From NCBI GenBank assembly GCA_039915505.1, contig JBDSND010000118.1:1-64000 (forward strand): DNA of 64,000 nucleotides, given 5' to 3'. Below, piece after piece: positions 25,169 through 35,065 of the stretch. Within the stretch, counting starts at the first letter, position 1, and each line of letters opens with the position of its first letter. The notes under the pieces are model-generated. The model was not told the DNA's origin. It did no database searches and saw nothing but the letters and a program-made list of their open reading frames with translations. Made by a program: the position numbers and the translations under genes. This DNA is from CAIWHR01 sp039915505. GTDB lineage: Bacteria > Pseudomonadota > Gammaproteobacteria > Burkholderiales > Casimicrobiaceae.

Positions 25169-27376
25169 ATGGCATCGATGCTGAAATTGCCGCGGATGTT
25201 AAGCGGCGAGAAATCTGCGGTCGCCCTGACCGCCGGAGGCGTTCTCGGCGACGAGGGCGCGCCCACGACGCAGGTGCGGATGACGCAGGAATACGACCCG
25301 CTCGGCCACGTGTCGATGATGGATCAGGTTCGTGCGGCCACGGCTTCGCCGAGCGCCCCGCGGCCGCTGCCGTTGATCGGCCATCTTCCGGTGACCAAGC
25401 AAGTGCCGATCCTGCTGATTCTGATGGTGTTGTTCTTCGCCCTCGCAGGCATCATGTTGTGGCTCGATGCGCGCACGTCCGCGCAGCACGGCGCGGCCAG
25501 TGCCACCGCGACCGAGATGCAGATGCTGTCGCAGCGGCTCGCGCGCAGTACCGCGCTGGCCGCGCAGGGTCAGGTCTCCGCGTTCCCTACGGTGAGGGAC
25601 AGCCGGGACCGCTTCCGCGGTGACTTCGAGGCCCTTGCCAACGGGGGCCCGAGCAAGGGCGTCAATCTCGACGCGTCCCACGATGAGGATGTCGTGAAGC
25701 TGCTCGCCGACATCCGCACGCGCTGGGATCGCGTCGACGCCAACGCCGACAAGGTTCTGCAGAACCAGGATGCGCTGCTGGCCTTGTCGACCGGCCTCGC
25801 CACGATCAACCAGGGCAACAACGCACTTCTGGAGTTCGCCCAGCAGGCAGCGCAGCAGATCGCCCAAGGCGGGGGAACATTGCGCGAGGTGGACGCCGCC
25901 AACCAGCTTGCCGTGCTGTCGCAGCGCATCGCCAAGAACGCCAATGCGCTTGCCTCGGCGGACGAGATCGACGCCGACGTGGCATTCCTGCTCGGCAAGG
26001 ACACCTCGACGTTCCGCGACCTCACGGCTGCGCTCGTCAAGGGCAGCGACTCGCTCCGCCTTGCCGCAGTGCGTAACGAGGATGCGCGCGCGACCATCGC
26101 TGAGATCCAGAAGCGTTTCGCAGGCTACGAGACCGGGGTCAGCGCCATCCTGAAGAACATGAGCCGGCTGCTGACCGCCAAGCAGTCCGCGCGCGCGGTC
26201 AACGGCGACTCGGAAGCGCTGTTGAGCGATACCACCAAGCTGGCGGACGCCTTCGAAAGCGGCGGCCGTGCAGGCGCCTGGGCTGCACTCTTGTGCGGTC
26301 TGTTCGGTCTTGCTTTCCTAGGCCTTCTCGCCAAGGCGTCGCGTGACGACGCCAGCTCGCGGGCATTCGCGAGCGAGCATGAGAACAAGCGCAACCAGGA
26401 GGCGATCCTGCGGCTGCTCAACGAAATGGGCAACCTGGCGGATGGCGACCTGACGGTTCAGGCCTCGGTCACCGAAGACGTCACCGGCGCCATTGCTGAT
26501 TCGATCAACTTCACCATCGAGGAACTGCGCACTCTCGTGAAGGGCATCAACTTCGCGACCGACGAGGTGGCACGGGCCACTCAGGACGCGCAGGCCATTT
26601 CCAATCGGTTGTTCGAGGCGTCGCAGCGGCAGAACCGCGAGATCCAGCAGGCCTCCGCGTCGGTCGTGCAGATGGCCCAATCGATCGGTGAAGTTTCGCA
26701 GTCGGCCGCACAGTCCGCGCGGGTGGCCCAGCAATCGCTTTCGGCCGCCGAGATGGGTGCCCAATCGGTGCAGAACCAGATCACCGGCATGAACGAGATC
26801 CGGAGCCAGATCCAGGACACCTCCAAGCGCATCAAGCGCCTCGGCGAGAGCTCGCTGGAGATTGGCGAGATCGTCGAACTGATCTCCGACATTACCGAGC
26901 AGACCAACGTGCTGGCACTGAACGCCGCGATTCAAGCCGCTTCCGCCGGCGAGGCCGGTCGTGGATTCACGGTCGTCGCCGAGGAAGTGCAGCGCCTGGC
27001 CGAGCGCTCCGCCGAAGCGACCCGCCAGATCGAGGCGATCGTGAAGACGATTCAGGCGGATACGCAGGATGCCGTTGCGGCCATGGAGAAGAGTACGGTT
27101 GGAGTGGTGGAAGGGACCAAGCTCTCCGACGTCGCAGGCCAGGCGCTCGAGGAAATCCGCAAGGTGTCGCGCGAGCTCGCAGCGCTAATCGATGGCATCT
27201 CGGCGCAAACCCAGAAGCAATCGACTTCGGTGAGCGACGTCACCCGCGGGATGCAGGGCATCCTGCGGATCTCGGAAGAGACCACCGAAGGCACCAAGCA
27301 GACCAACGTGTCGATTGGTCAGCTGACCAAGCTCGCGGCCGAGCTGCGCAGTTCGGTCGCAGGCTTCAAGCTCTGA
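25169..27376 (+). CDS. pilJ: Methyl-accepting chemotaxis protein PilJ
   Basis: A 735-residue inner-membrane receptor of the Pil-Chp system. Residues 1-79 are an unusual cytoplasmic extension. The first membrane helix is at about 80-98 (PILLILMVLFFALAGIMLW). The periplasmic PilJ-type helical sensing region runs to about 365, and the second helix is at about 369-390. A HAMP-like region follows, then the coiled-coil signalling domain with the hairpin tip NVLALNAAIQAASAGEAGRG at about residues 579-600. In Pseudomonas, PilJ senses pilus contact. AATGGAGAAG lies before the start. No methyltransferase gene (pilK) follows. Confidence 0.94.
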   Translation: MASMLKLPRMLSGEKSAVALTAGGVLGDEGAPTTQVRMTQEYDPLGHVSMMDQVRAATASPSAPRPLPLIGHLPVTKQVPILLILMVLFFALAGIMLWLDARTSAQHGAASATATEMQMLSQRLARSTALAAQGQVSAFPTVRDSRDRFRGDFEALANGGPSKGVNLDASHDEDVVKLLADIRTRWDRVDANADKVLQNQDALLALSTGLATINQGNNALLEFAQQAAQQIAQGGGTLREVDAANQLAVLSQRIAKNANALASADEIDADVAFLLGKDTSTFRDLTAALVKGSDSLRLAAVRNEDARATIAEIQKRFAGYETGVSAILKNMSRLLTAKQSARAVNGDSEALLSDTTKLADAFESGGRAGAWAALLCGLFGLAFLGLLAKASRDDASSRAFASEHENKRNQEAILRLLNEMGNLADGDLTVQASVTEDVTGAIADSINFTIEELRTLVKGINFATDEVARATQDAQAISNRLFEASQRQNREIQQASASVVQMAQSIGEVSQSAAQSARVAQQSLSAAEMGAQSVQNQITGMNEIRSQIQDTSKRIKRLGESSLEIGEIVELISDITEQTNVLALNAAIQAASAGEAGRGFTVVAEEVQRLAERSAEATRQIEAIVKTIQADTQDAVAAMEKSTVGVVEGTKLSDVAGQALEEIRKVSRELAALIDGISAQTQKQSTSVSDVTRGMQGILRISEETTEGTKQTNVSIGQLTKLAAELRSSVAGFKL

Positions 27377-27538
27377 GCCAGTCGTGAGCAGGGGAGCCGT
27401 GGCGTGCGCATCCAGCCGGCGCGCCGCGCCTCGGGGTCGCGGACAGCGCCCCGGACGGGCCCGCTTCTTGCTCAACCGCCTCAACAGTTCACTCGGTAAA
27501 TCCCCGGCTGATCCCCTTCCACCGCAGGAGCGACCCTC

Positions 27539-30500
27539 GTGGCGCCAGGTGTCAACACCCCACCCGAATTCGACGCAGGACCGCTGACCTGGGTCCAGGG
27601 CGAGATCGACGAAGCGCTGGCGCGCGGCATCGAGGCGCTCGAGACGTTCGTCGCGAACCCTGGCGATTCCACCTCGCTGCGGCACACCCGCACCCACGTG
27701 CACCAGGCAGCAGGCGCCATCCAGATGGTGGGCCTCGATGCGGTCGTGGCGTACACCGACGAGATCGAGCGCCATCTTGCAGCGCTAGACGGCGTGCGCG
27801 CGGATGCCGTCGCCGCGGCCGCTGCGCCCGTCGACCGGGCGTGCCGGAAGCTGCGTATCTTCCTCGCGGAACTGGTCGATGGCGCGCCGCCTGTCCCCCT
27901 CAAGCTCTTCCCCGAATACGGTGCCATGCAGAAGGCACGTGGCATGGCGACCGCGACGCCGACTGACCTTTTCTACCCAGATCTTGCGGCGTCTGCGCCG
28001 GCGCCGCGGCGCGGCGAGCCAGGACTGTCGGGGGCGGCGCTGTCGACGTTCCTCGTCAACCAGCGGCGCAACTTCCAGCGTGGACTCCTTGGCTGGTTGC
28101 GTGGCGGCAGTGATGGTGCGCGGCAGATGCGCGAGAGCATCGCTGCAATCGAGCAGGCGACGACATCGCCCAACTTGCGTGCGTTCTGGTGGAGTGCCGG
28201 GGTACTCACGGAAGCACTCGCGGAACGGGGTATCGAGCCGGACTTTGGGGTGAAGCAGCTTCTCGCCCGGCTCGACCTGCAGATCCGACGGATCGCCGAA
28301 GGTTCAGCAAAAGTAGCCGACCGGCTGCGGCGGGAAGTGCTCTACTACGTCGCCATCAGCGGCCCGGTCACACCCGCCATAGCCGAGGTTCAGGCCCGCT
28401 TCGGGTTGCCCGGCCTCATCCCGTCGGCGGAAGTGCTCAACGCCGATCTCGTCCGAATCCAGCCGCACCTGCGCGAAGCCCGCGAGCAACTCGGCCAGGC
28501 CAAGGAAACGTGGCTCAAGTTCGCCTCCGGACGCGCCGAAAATCTGCCCAGGCTCAAGCAGACCCTTGCCGCGGTGCATCGCCATGCCACCGAAACGCGT
28601 GAGGCTGCATTGGCAAAGCTCACGGCTGCGCTGGTCGCGCGCCTCGATCGGATGTCACCGGGCAACGTCTCGGAGGCGGTGGCGATGGAATACGCGACCG
28701 CGCTGTTATTGACGGAAAGCGCCTTCCAGAACTTTGGCAAGCTCTCGCCCGAATTCGGGCAGCAGGTCGACGTGATGCTGGCCAGGCTCGACGCCGCACA
28801 GGCCTCGGTGCCCTTCCAGGGTGGCGATGGCGCGCCGATGCTCGAGGAGATGTCACGGCGCGCGCAGGACCGGCTGCTGCTGGCCCAGGTCGGCCGCGAG
28901 ATTCGCGCCAATCTCCGTCACATGGAGCAGGTTCTCGACGCGTTCTTCCGCGACCACGGCCGACGCGACGAGCTCCGCACTCTCGGCAAGGACACCGCTC
29001 AGATCCGTGGTGCCTTGCGCATGCTCGAGCTCGACGCCGCGGATGAGCTGCTCGCCGCCTGCCAGGCTCGCATCACCGCCTACGCCGATCCGGAGACGGC
29101 TGTCGTCGACGACGACCTGGAGCTCCTCGCGGAATCGTTGTCGGGCCTCGGCTTCTACATCGAGGCCGTGGAGCAGCAGCGTGCCGACCATGCGCGCCTG
29201 ATCGGTCCGCTCCTCGCCCGGCAACGCGGCGAGAAGCCGGTCGCCACCGAGGTCCTCGCCGACTCGGTCGAGATGGCCGTCGCCCAGTTGCGGACGGCCC
29301 TGCCGGCGCTGGTCGAGGAAGTGCGTCGGGTACCGAACGACCGCGTGGCGCGGGAAACCCTGCGGGCGAAGCTTGCGGTGCTGCGCGACGATGCCGAGCT
29401 CATCGGCGATGCCGAACTCGTCGTCCAGGCGAAAGCGGCGCTGCACGAGCTCGACGAGGGCGGAACGGCCGGCGCGGCAGTGACGGCGTTCGCCGAAGCT
29501 CCCGCAGTCAATCCCGCTCCGGAGGTCTCGGAGGAGACGCAGCGGTTGCTCGCCCACGACGTTCACCTCGACGCCGAGCTCCTCGATATCTTCCTGTGCG
29601 AGGCGGACGAGGTGCTCGGCACGATCGCCGAGCAGCACCGGATCCTGAGTCACAACCCGGCCGATCGCGAAGCGCTACGCACCGCGCGCCGGCAATTCCA
29701 CACTCTCAAGGGAAGCGGCCGCATGGTCGGCCTGAACGACCTCGGCGAGATCGCCTACGACGTGGAGAAGATTCACAACCGCCTGCTGGAGGAGGAGCGC
29801 GGCGTAACCCCGGCTGTGCTGGCTCTGCTCGCGGGGGGTGAAGCGGCGTTTCGCGAGTGGGTCGGCGAGCTCCGCGCCGGTGGCAGCGTACAACCCGATC
29901 CGGAGCGCCTGCATGCGGCGATCCGGGCGGTCGAGGCGGAGTTGCCCCGCGGTCGCGACTCCGTACTCGCGGGCCGCGATAAGACGCGCGCAGCGTCCGC
30001 ACCCTCGGCCGTCCCGCAGCCGCCGCTGCCAGCGGTCGTACCTGTTACGGCACATGTCTCCACGACACCACTGCCGACTGCAACCGTGGCCGCCGACGAT
30101 GCGACCGAGCTTTCCGATTCCGATGCCCTGGCCTCGGTGCTCGCCGCGTACCGTGGGGCGCAGATCGATTTTGGCGCGTCCTTGCCGGCGGCTGTAGCCG
30201 CTACCGAGACCGTTGCCAGCACCGACGCTTCGCCCACGCAGGATGAGGTGTTTGCGCCGGCTCATGGCCCGCGTGTCGAGCAATCGGGAACGTTCGACGT
30301 TTTCGGCGAGCCGATCGAGGCAATCGGGATGGAAGCGGCAGATCCGTCCGATGCGCCACCCTTCGACGCCGAAGGAGCCGAAGCAGGCCAAACGGTCGAG
30401 GCAACGGCTTGGCCCGAGGCGGATGGACTCGATGACGTGGGTGCCGTGGCACTGGGTGTTCACGATCCTCGGCCCTACGAGCTTTCCGATGCCATCGAGG

Positions 30501-33500
30501 AACTGGATCTCTCCTGGATCGAGCCGTCGGCCGCGGCTGCGTTGCATGTTGGTGAGCCGCCGCAGGAGCGATCCGCGCCGCCTGACCTCGTGGCGATCGA
30601 ATCGACCGCATCGTCGCCTGCCGATGAGGTCACCGCGGATGCAGGTGCCACGGCCATTGCGGAACTGTGGCGCGCTGGTCCGCTCGACGCCGCCGACGAC
30701 ATGATCACCAGGCACGACCGCAGTGACCCTGTGCAGCAGGCCGAGGACCAAGGCCGCGACCGCAGTCTCGCGCACCACGAGGCCGCCGGCCTTGATGCCG
30801 TTGTGTGGCAAGGTTTGGATGATGCCGCGCAGGTCAACGCGGACGCGATCGACCGGACGTTGCAGGCGCGGATCGCCGGGCATGAGCCGACCGCCGAGGC
30901 CACGCGTTCCATCGCCGCCGCCGCGAAGAACCACGCGGCAGGCGAGGCACCGGATCGCGCGGCGCGCGGCGAGGTCGAGGAGGGTACGGACGATGGTCCC
31001 GGCGAGCATCGCTTGCCTGATTCGCCGGCGATCAATCTTGATCTCGACGTGGGCGCGACTGCCAACAAGCAGATTGCGATTCAGCTGGCGGAGCACGCGA
31101 CGCCGGCACCCGATACCGCCATTCCCGCGGACGTGTTCGGTTCGCTCGCCGAGGATGGAGCCATTCTCGACCTCGATCTCGGCGCTGCCGCAGTCGCTCG
31201 GCCGGGTGCCCCGTCAGAAGAACCGTCTACCTCCGTCGTTGCGGATTCGGACGCGGGTCACGACGTCGTATCCGACGACATGACCATCGGCGAGGTGACG
31301 CTGTCGCGATCGCTTTACGAAATCTTGGTCGCCGAGGCGGACGAGCACCTCGCCACGCTGGGGCATGAACTCGCACTGATGCAATTCGACCCGGCGTACG
31401 GACTTTCGGCCGCGATGGTACGCGCCAGCCATACGCTGTGCGGCATCCATCGGACGGGTGGCTTCGCGATCGTGCCCCCGACGGCGAAGGCCCTCGAGCA
31501 GTGCCTAGTCGCACTGCAGCGCCGCGGCGAGCCGCTTTCGGAGGCGACCCACGCCGTCCTCGCGCGTGCGATCGACCTCCTGGGCGAGCTCGTCGGCAAG
31601 GTGCGGGACCAGCAACCATTCAGGGCCGAGGACGTGGTCGAGGGCGAGGCGGTCCAAGCCGAACTCGACAACGTCCGACAGGCATGCGAGCAAGTCCTGC
31701 CGGAGCAGCCGAAGACGGAAGAGCCGTGGGTGAACGCATCGCCCGAAGGGCTCGGGACTCCGCCGTTCGGGTTTGAAGAGCACGCGATGGAGCAGTTCCA
31801 GGACGAGTACGCCCCAGTCGACGAGCGTATCGACGCGTACGCTGCAGCCGCCAGCTACCTTGCCGACGAGCACGTGGAAGGTCAGGGCGGCTCGCTGTCC
31901 TTGACCATTGCCGGCGATGGAGCGGTCGTGGCCGCCAGCGAGGAAGTCGCAGCCGGTGCGCCGGCCGCGTCCGAGGCTGACGCAGCCGATGGGTGGCTTC
32001 AAGGAACTCGATTCGCGTTAGACGCGACGGGCGAGCGGGTCGCGGACGCCTCCGCAGGGTCCGGGGACATCACCGGTGACGCAGCGTTGCCCGCGAGCGA
32101 CGGCACGCCCGAGTCCGCCCAGATCTCAGCTCCGGCCACGTCGGCCGCGCGGCCAGACCATGCTGGCGGCGTTGCCGCCACCTCCGATGACCGAGTCGAC
32201 GAGGCGGTAGGCGCGATCGAAGTTGACGATCTGCTGGTCCAGGCGCTGCTGGCGCATTTCGCGGACGAGGACGTCAGGTCGGTGGTGCGGGAAGAAGCAG
32301 GATCGTCGGACTCGCTCGAAACGGAGCCTGGGGTCGACTCGCTCCCCCCCGTGCCTCTCGACGACGAGGCCATAGCGGACGAGCTGGCGCAACTTCTCGC
32401 CGCCGAACCCGAACCGGGATCGATCGCAACGACGCACCCGGGTGCATCCGCAGCGGGTGTCTCCAGCGACGACCTGCCCGCGCCGGCCCTTGCGAATCTC
32501 GCCGAGCCTGCCGGGGAGGTCGTACCGTTGCCGTCGCTCGATGGGGTCGATGCCGCCGTCCGGGCGCCTGAAATAACCGCCGTCGAACGCGTCGTCGCCG
32601 TTGCGATGCAGACCGTGCCCGCCGACGCCGAGACGCCGCTCGACCAGATCAGCGATGACGTCGATGAGCAACTGCTGCCGATCTTCCTCGAGGAGGCCGA
32701 GGAGCTCTTTCCCCAGGCCGGCGAGGAACTCCGCGCCTGGCGCCGCAATCCTCCTGATGCCACGCACGCAGGTGCGCTGCGCCGCACGTTGCACACGTTA
32801 AAGGGCAGCGCCCGGATGGCGGGGGCGATGCGTCTCGGCGAACTCGCGCACCGGATGGAAGCGCGGCTATTGCACGGCGACGATCTGGTGCACGGCGCGC
32901 CGGAGGTGTTCGATGCCCTCGAAAGCGATCTCGATCGGGTCGCGTTCGTGCTCGACGCGTTGCGTGCCGGTCGTACCAACGTCGATCTACCCTGGCTCGA
33001 CGCTGCGGCACTGCCTGCGGGTTCGCCGGCGGATGCGCAGGTGCAAGCCGCCTCCACCGATGCCGCGGCGGCCCTGGGCGTGGTGGTTCCGCTTCCTGGG
33101 TTCGTGCCGGCGCACGCCGACGCGTCCCCCAATGTCGAGGCGGGGTCAGAGCGGTCAGCCGAGCCTGACGCCACTCAGCGCGCGATGCTGCGGGTGCGCG
33201 CCGACATCATCGATCGGCTGGTGAACGAAGCGGGCGAAGTGGCCATCGCGCGAGCGCGGGTGGAAGGCGAGCTTCGTGCGCTGAAGGCCAACCTGCTCGA
33301 GCTCACCGCGAGTGTGATCCGGATGCGCACCCAGGCGCGTGAGATCGAGATCCAAGCCGAGTCCCAGATCCAATCGCGCCTATCGCTGCGGGGCGACGCG
33401 CACGCCGGGTTCGACCCGCTGGAATTCGACCGTTTCACACGCTTCCAGGAACTGACGCGTTCGCTCGCGGAGGGCATCAACGATGTCTCGACGGTGCAGC

Positions 33501-35002
33501 AGTCCCTGCTGCGCAACGTCGACGAGGCGGAAGCCGCTCTGGTCGCGCAGGCGCGGCTTTCGCGCGACGTGCAGCAGCAATTGTTTGCCATCCGCACCGT
33601 ACCTTTCAGCAGCGTGTCCGAGCGGCTGTACCGGATCCTCCGGCAGGTCGCTAAGGAACTCGACAAGCGGGTCAACCTCGAGATCCGCGGCTCGCGGGTC
33701 GAGCTCGACCGGTCCGTTCTCGAGAAGCTGGTCGGCCCGCTGGAGCATCTCCTGCGCAACGCGATCGACCACGGCATCGAGCCGCGGGAGATGCGCGTGC
33801 AAAACGGCAAGGCGCCCTCGGGCGAGATTGCCGTCACGGTGCGACAGGTCGGCAACGAGATCGCCATCGAACTCGCCGACGACGGTGCGGGTCTCGATTT
33901 CGAGCGAATTCGCGTGCGCGCCGTGGCGCAGGGACGCATCGGGGCCGACGCAAAGCCTACCGAGGCGCAGCTCGTGGAATGCATCTTCGAGCCCGGCTTC
34001 TCGACGGCCGCGAAGGTGACGCACGTCTCTGGCCGGGGTATCGGCATGGACGTGGTACGCGCCGAGATCGCCGCGCTCGGCGGTCGGATCGACGTGACGT
34101 CTCGACCGGGGAGCGGTACGACTTTCCTACTTTACCTGCCGCTCACTTTGGCGGTGGCGCAGGCAGTGCTGGTACGCGCCGGAGGACGGTTGTGGGCAGT
34201 GCCGGCGCCCATGGTCGAGCAGGTGCAGCAGGTCAAGGCCGAGCATTTGCTCGAGTTCTACGCCAGCGGAAGGTTGAACTGGCAAGGGCGAATCTACCCG
34301 CTGCACTACTTCCCTCGGCTGCTCGGCGATACCGAGCACAATCCGGTGACCGGGCGCTTCAACTCGGTCTTGCTGCTGCGCACCGGCCAGGGTGTCACGG
34401 CCGTGCATGTCGACGAGATGGTCGGCAACCAGGAAGTCGTGGTCAAGAACATCGGGCCTCAACTCGCGCGAGTATCCGGAATCGCCGGCGCCACGGTGCT
34501 CGGAACCGGCGAGGTCGTGCTGATCATCAATCCTGTGCAGCTCGCGCAACGGGCCGACATTCCCGGGTTCGATCCCCATGCCGATGATCAGATCGCGGCG
34601 TCCCGCGTCGCACCGGTGCCCTCCGTGCGCGCGCCGCTGGCAATGATCGTCGATGACTCCCTGACCGTGCGTAAGATGACCAGCCGCCTCCTCACACGCG
34701 AGGGCTTCGAGGTCGTCACCGCGAAGGATGGCCTGGACGCGTTGCAGCAGCTCGACGGCACCAGGCCGGACGTCATCCTGCTCGACATCGAGATGCCACG
34801 CATGGACGGATTCGAGTTCACGCGGACGATCAAGGCCGATGCTCGTCATGCCGACGTCCCCATCATCATGATCACGTCGCGGACCGCCGAGAAGCATCGC
34901 AATCTCGCCCGTGATCTCGGCGTCGATCTGTTCCTCGGCAAGCCCTACCAGGAAGACGAGCTGCTGCGTACCCTGCGCGAGATGCTGTCGGTCGCGGCCT
35001 GA
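27539..35002 (+). CDS. chpA: Hybrid chemosensory histidine kinase ChpA/PilL
   Basis: A 2,487-residue kinase close in size to Pseudomonas ChpA. GTG 27539 was chosen because an AGGAG site sits eight bases upstream. Order of parts: Hpt with His55; a FimL-like helical region about 165-480; two Hpt-like modules with Ala487 and Ala613 where His is expected; Hpt with His721; a long acidic Ala-rich linker about 810-1255; Hpt with His1298; a second linker about 1375-1700; Hpt with His1752 (HTLKGSARMAG); dimerisation region; ATPase domain (Asn2074, D2115-GAG, GRGIGMD at 2165-2171); CheW domain about 2205-2345; and a receiver with Asp2416. It phosphorylates PilG and PilH to control twitching. Confidence 0.95.
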   Translation: MAPGVNTPPEFDAGPLTWVQGEIDEALARGIEALETFVANPGDSTSLRHTRTHVHQAAGAIQMVGLDAVVAYTDEIERHLAALDGVRADAVAAAAAPVDRACRKLRIFLAELVDGAPPVPLKLFPEYGAMQKARGMATATPTDLFYPDLAASAPAPRRGEPGLSGAALSTFLVNQRRNFQRGLLGWLRGGSDGARQMRESIAAIEQATTSPNLRAFWWSAGVLTEALAERGIEPDFGVKQLLARLDLQIRRIAEGSAKVADRLRREVLYYVAISGPVTPAIAEVQARFGLPGLIPSAEVLNADLVRIQPHLREAREQLGQAKETWLKFASGRAENLPRLKQTLAAVHRHATETREAALAKLTAALVARLDRMSPGNVSEAVAMEYATALLLTESAFQNFGKLSPEFGQQVDVMLARLDAAQASVPFQGGDGAPMLEEMSRRAQDRLLLAQVGREIRANLRHMEQVLDAFFRDHGRRDELRTLGKDTAQIRGALRMLELDAADELLAACQARITAYADPETAVVDDDLELLAESLSGLGFYIEAVEQQRADHARLIGPLLARQRGEKPVATEVLADSVEMAVAQLRTALPALVEEVRRVPNDRVARETLRAKLAVLRDDAELIGDAELVVQAKAALHELDEGGTAGAAVTAFAEAPAVNPAPEVSEETQRLLAHDVHLDAELLDIFLCEADEVLGTIAEQHRILSHNPADREALRTARRQFHTLKGSGRMVGLNDLGEIAYDVEKIHNRLLEEERGVTPAVLALLAGGEAAFREWVGELRAGGSVQPDPERLHAAIRAVEAELPRGRDSVLAGRDKTRAASAPSAVPQPPLPAVVPVTAHVSTTPLPTATVAADDATELSDSDALASVLAAYRGAQIDFGASLPAAVAATETVASTDASPTQDEVFAPAHGPRVEQSGTFDVFGEPIEAIGMEAADPSDAPPFDAEGAEAGQTVEATAWPEADGLDDVGAVALGVHDPRPYELSDAIEELDLSWIEPSAAAALHVGEPPQERSAPPDLVAIESTASSPADEVTADAGATAIAELWRAGPLDAADDMITRHDRSDPVQQAEDQGRDRSLAHHEAAGLDAVVWQGLDDAAQVNADAIDRTLQARIAGHEPTAEATRSIAAAAKNHAAGEAPDRAARGEVEEGTDDGPGEHRLPDSPAINLDLDVGATANKQIAIQLAEHATPAPDTAIPADVFGSLAEDGAILDLDLGAAAVARPGAPSEEPSTSVVADSDAGHDVVSDDMTIGEVTLSRSLYEILVAEADEHLATLGHELALMQFDPAYGLSAAMVRASHTLCGIHRTGGFAIVPPTAKALEQCLVALQRRGEPLSEATHAVLARAIDLLGELVGKVRDQQPFRAEDVVEGEAVQAELDNVRQACEQVLPEQPKTEEPWVNASPEGLGTPPFGFEEHAMEQFQDEYAPVDERIDAYAAAASYLADEHVEGQGGSLSLTIAGDGAVVAASEEVAAGAPAASEADAADGWLQGTRFALDATGERVADASAGSGDITGDAALPASDGTPESAQISAPATSAARPDHAGGVAATSDDRVDEAVGAIEVDDLLVQALLAHFADEDVRSVVREEAGSSDSLETEPGVDSLPPVPLDDEAIADELAQLLAAEPEPGSIATTHPGASAAGVSSDDLPAPALANLAEPAGEVVPLPSLDGVDAAVRAPEITAVERVVAVAMQTVPADAETPLDQISDDVDEQLLPIFLEEAEELFPQAGEELRAWRRNPPDATHAGALRRTLHTLKGSARMAGAMRLGELAHRMEARLLHGDDLVHGAPEVFDALESDLDRVAFVLDALRAGRTNVDLPWLDAAALPAGSPADAQVQAASTDAAAALGVVVPLPGFVPAHADASPNVEAGSERSAEPDATQRAMLRVRADIIDRLVNEAGEVAIARARVEGELRALKANLLELTASVIRMRTQAREIEIQAESQIQSRLSLRGDAHAGFDPLEFDRFTRFQELTRSLAEGINDVSTVQQSLLRNVDEAEAALVAQARLSRDVQQQLFAIRTVPFSSVSERLYRILRQVAKELDKRVNLEIRGSRVELDRSVLEKLVGPLEHLLRNAIDHGIEPREMRVQNGKAPSGEIAVTVRQVGNEIAIELADDGAGLDFERIRVRAVAQGRIGADAKPTEAQLVECIFEPGFSTAAKVTHVSGRGIGMDVVRAEIAALGGRIDVTSRPGSGTTFLLYLPLTLAVAQAVLVRAGGRLWAVPAPMVEQVQQVKAEHLLEFYASGRLNWQGRIYPLHYFPRLLGDTEHNPVTGRFNSVLLLRTGQGVTAVHVDEMVGNQEVVVKNIGPQLARVSGIAGATVLGTGEVVLIINPVQLAQRADIPGFDPHADDQIAASRVAPVPSVRAPLAMIVDDSLTVRKMTSRLLTREGFEVVTAKDGLDALQQLDGTRPDVILLDIEMPRMDGFEFTRTIKADARHADVPIIMITSRTAEKHRNLARDLGVDLFLGKPYQEDELLRTLREMLSVAA

Positions 35003-35065
35003 GGCCGCGCGAGCGCGCCCTTCCGGCCCCGGGCGACCAGTCGCCCTTCCTGCTCGCAAACGCTT

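Noticed and set aside
30000..32600. Repetitive-looking Ala/Asp/Glu-rich stretches inside chpA, considered as a repeat array or separate genes
   Set aside because: One uninterrupted frame with flanking Hpt modules; the stretches are linker low complexity, with no regular repeat unit.
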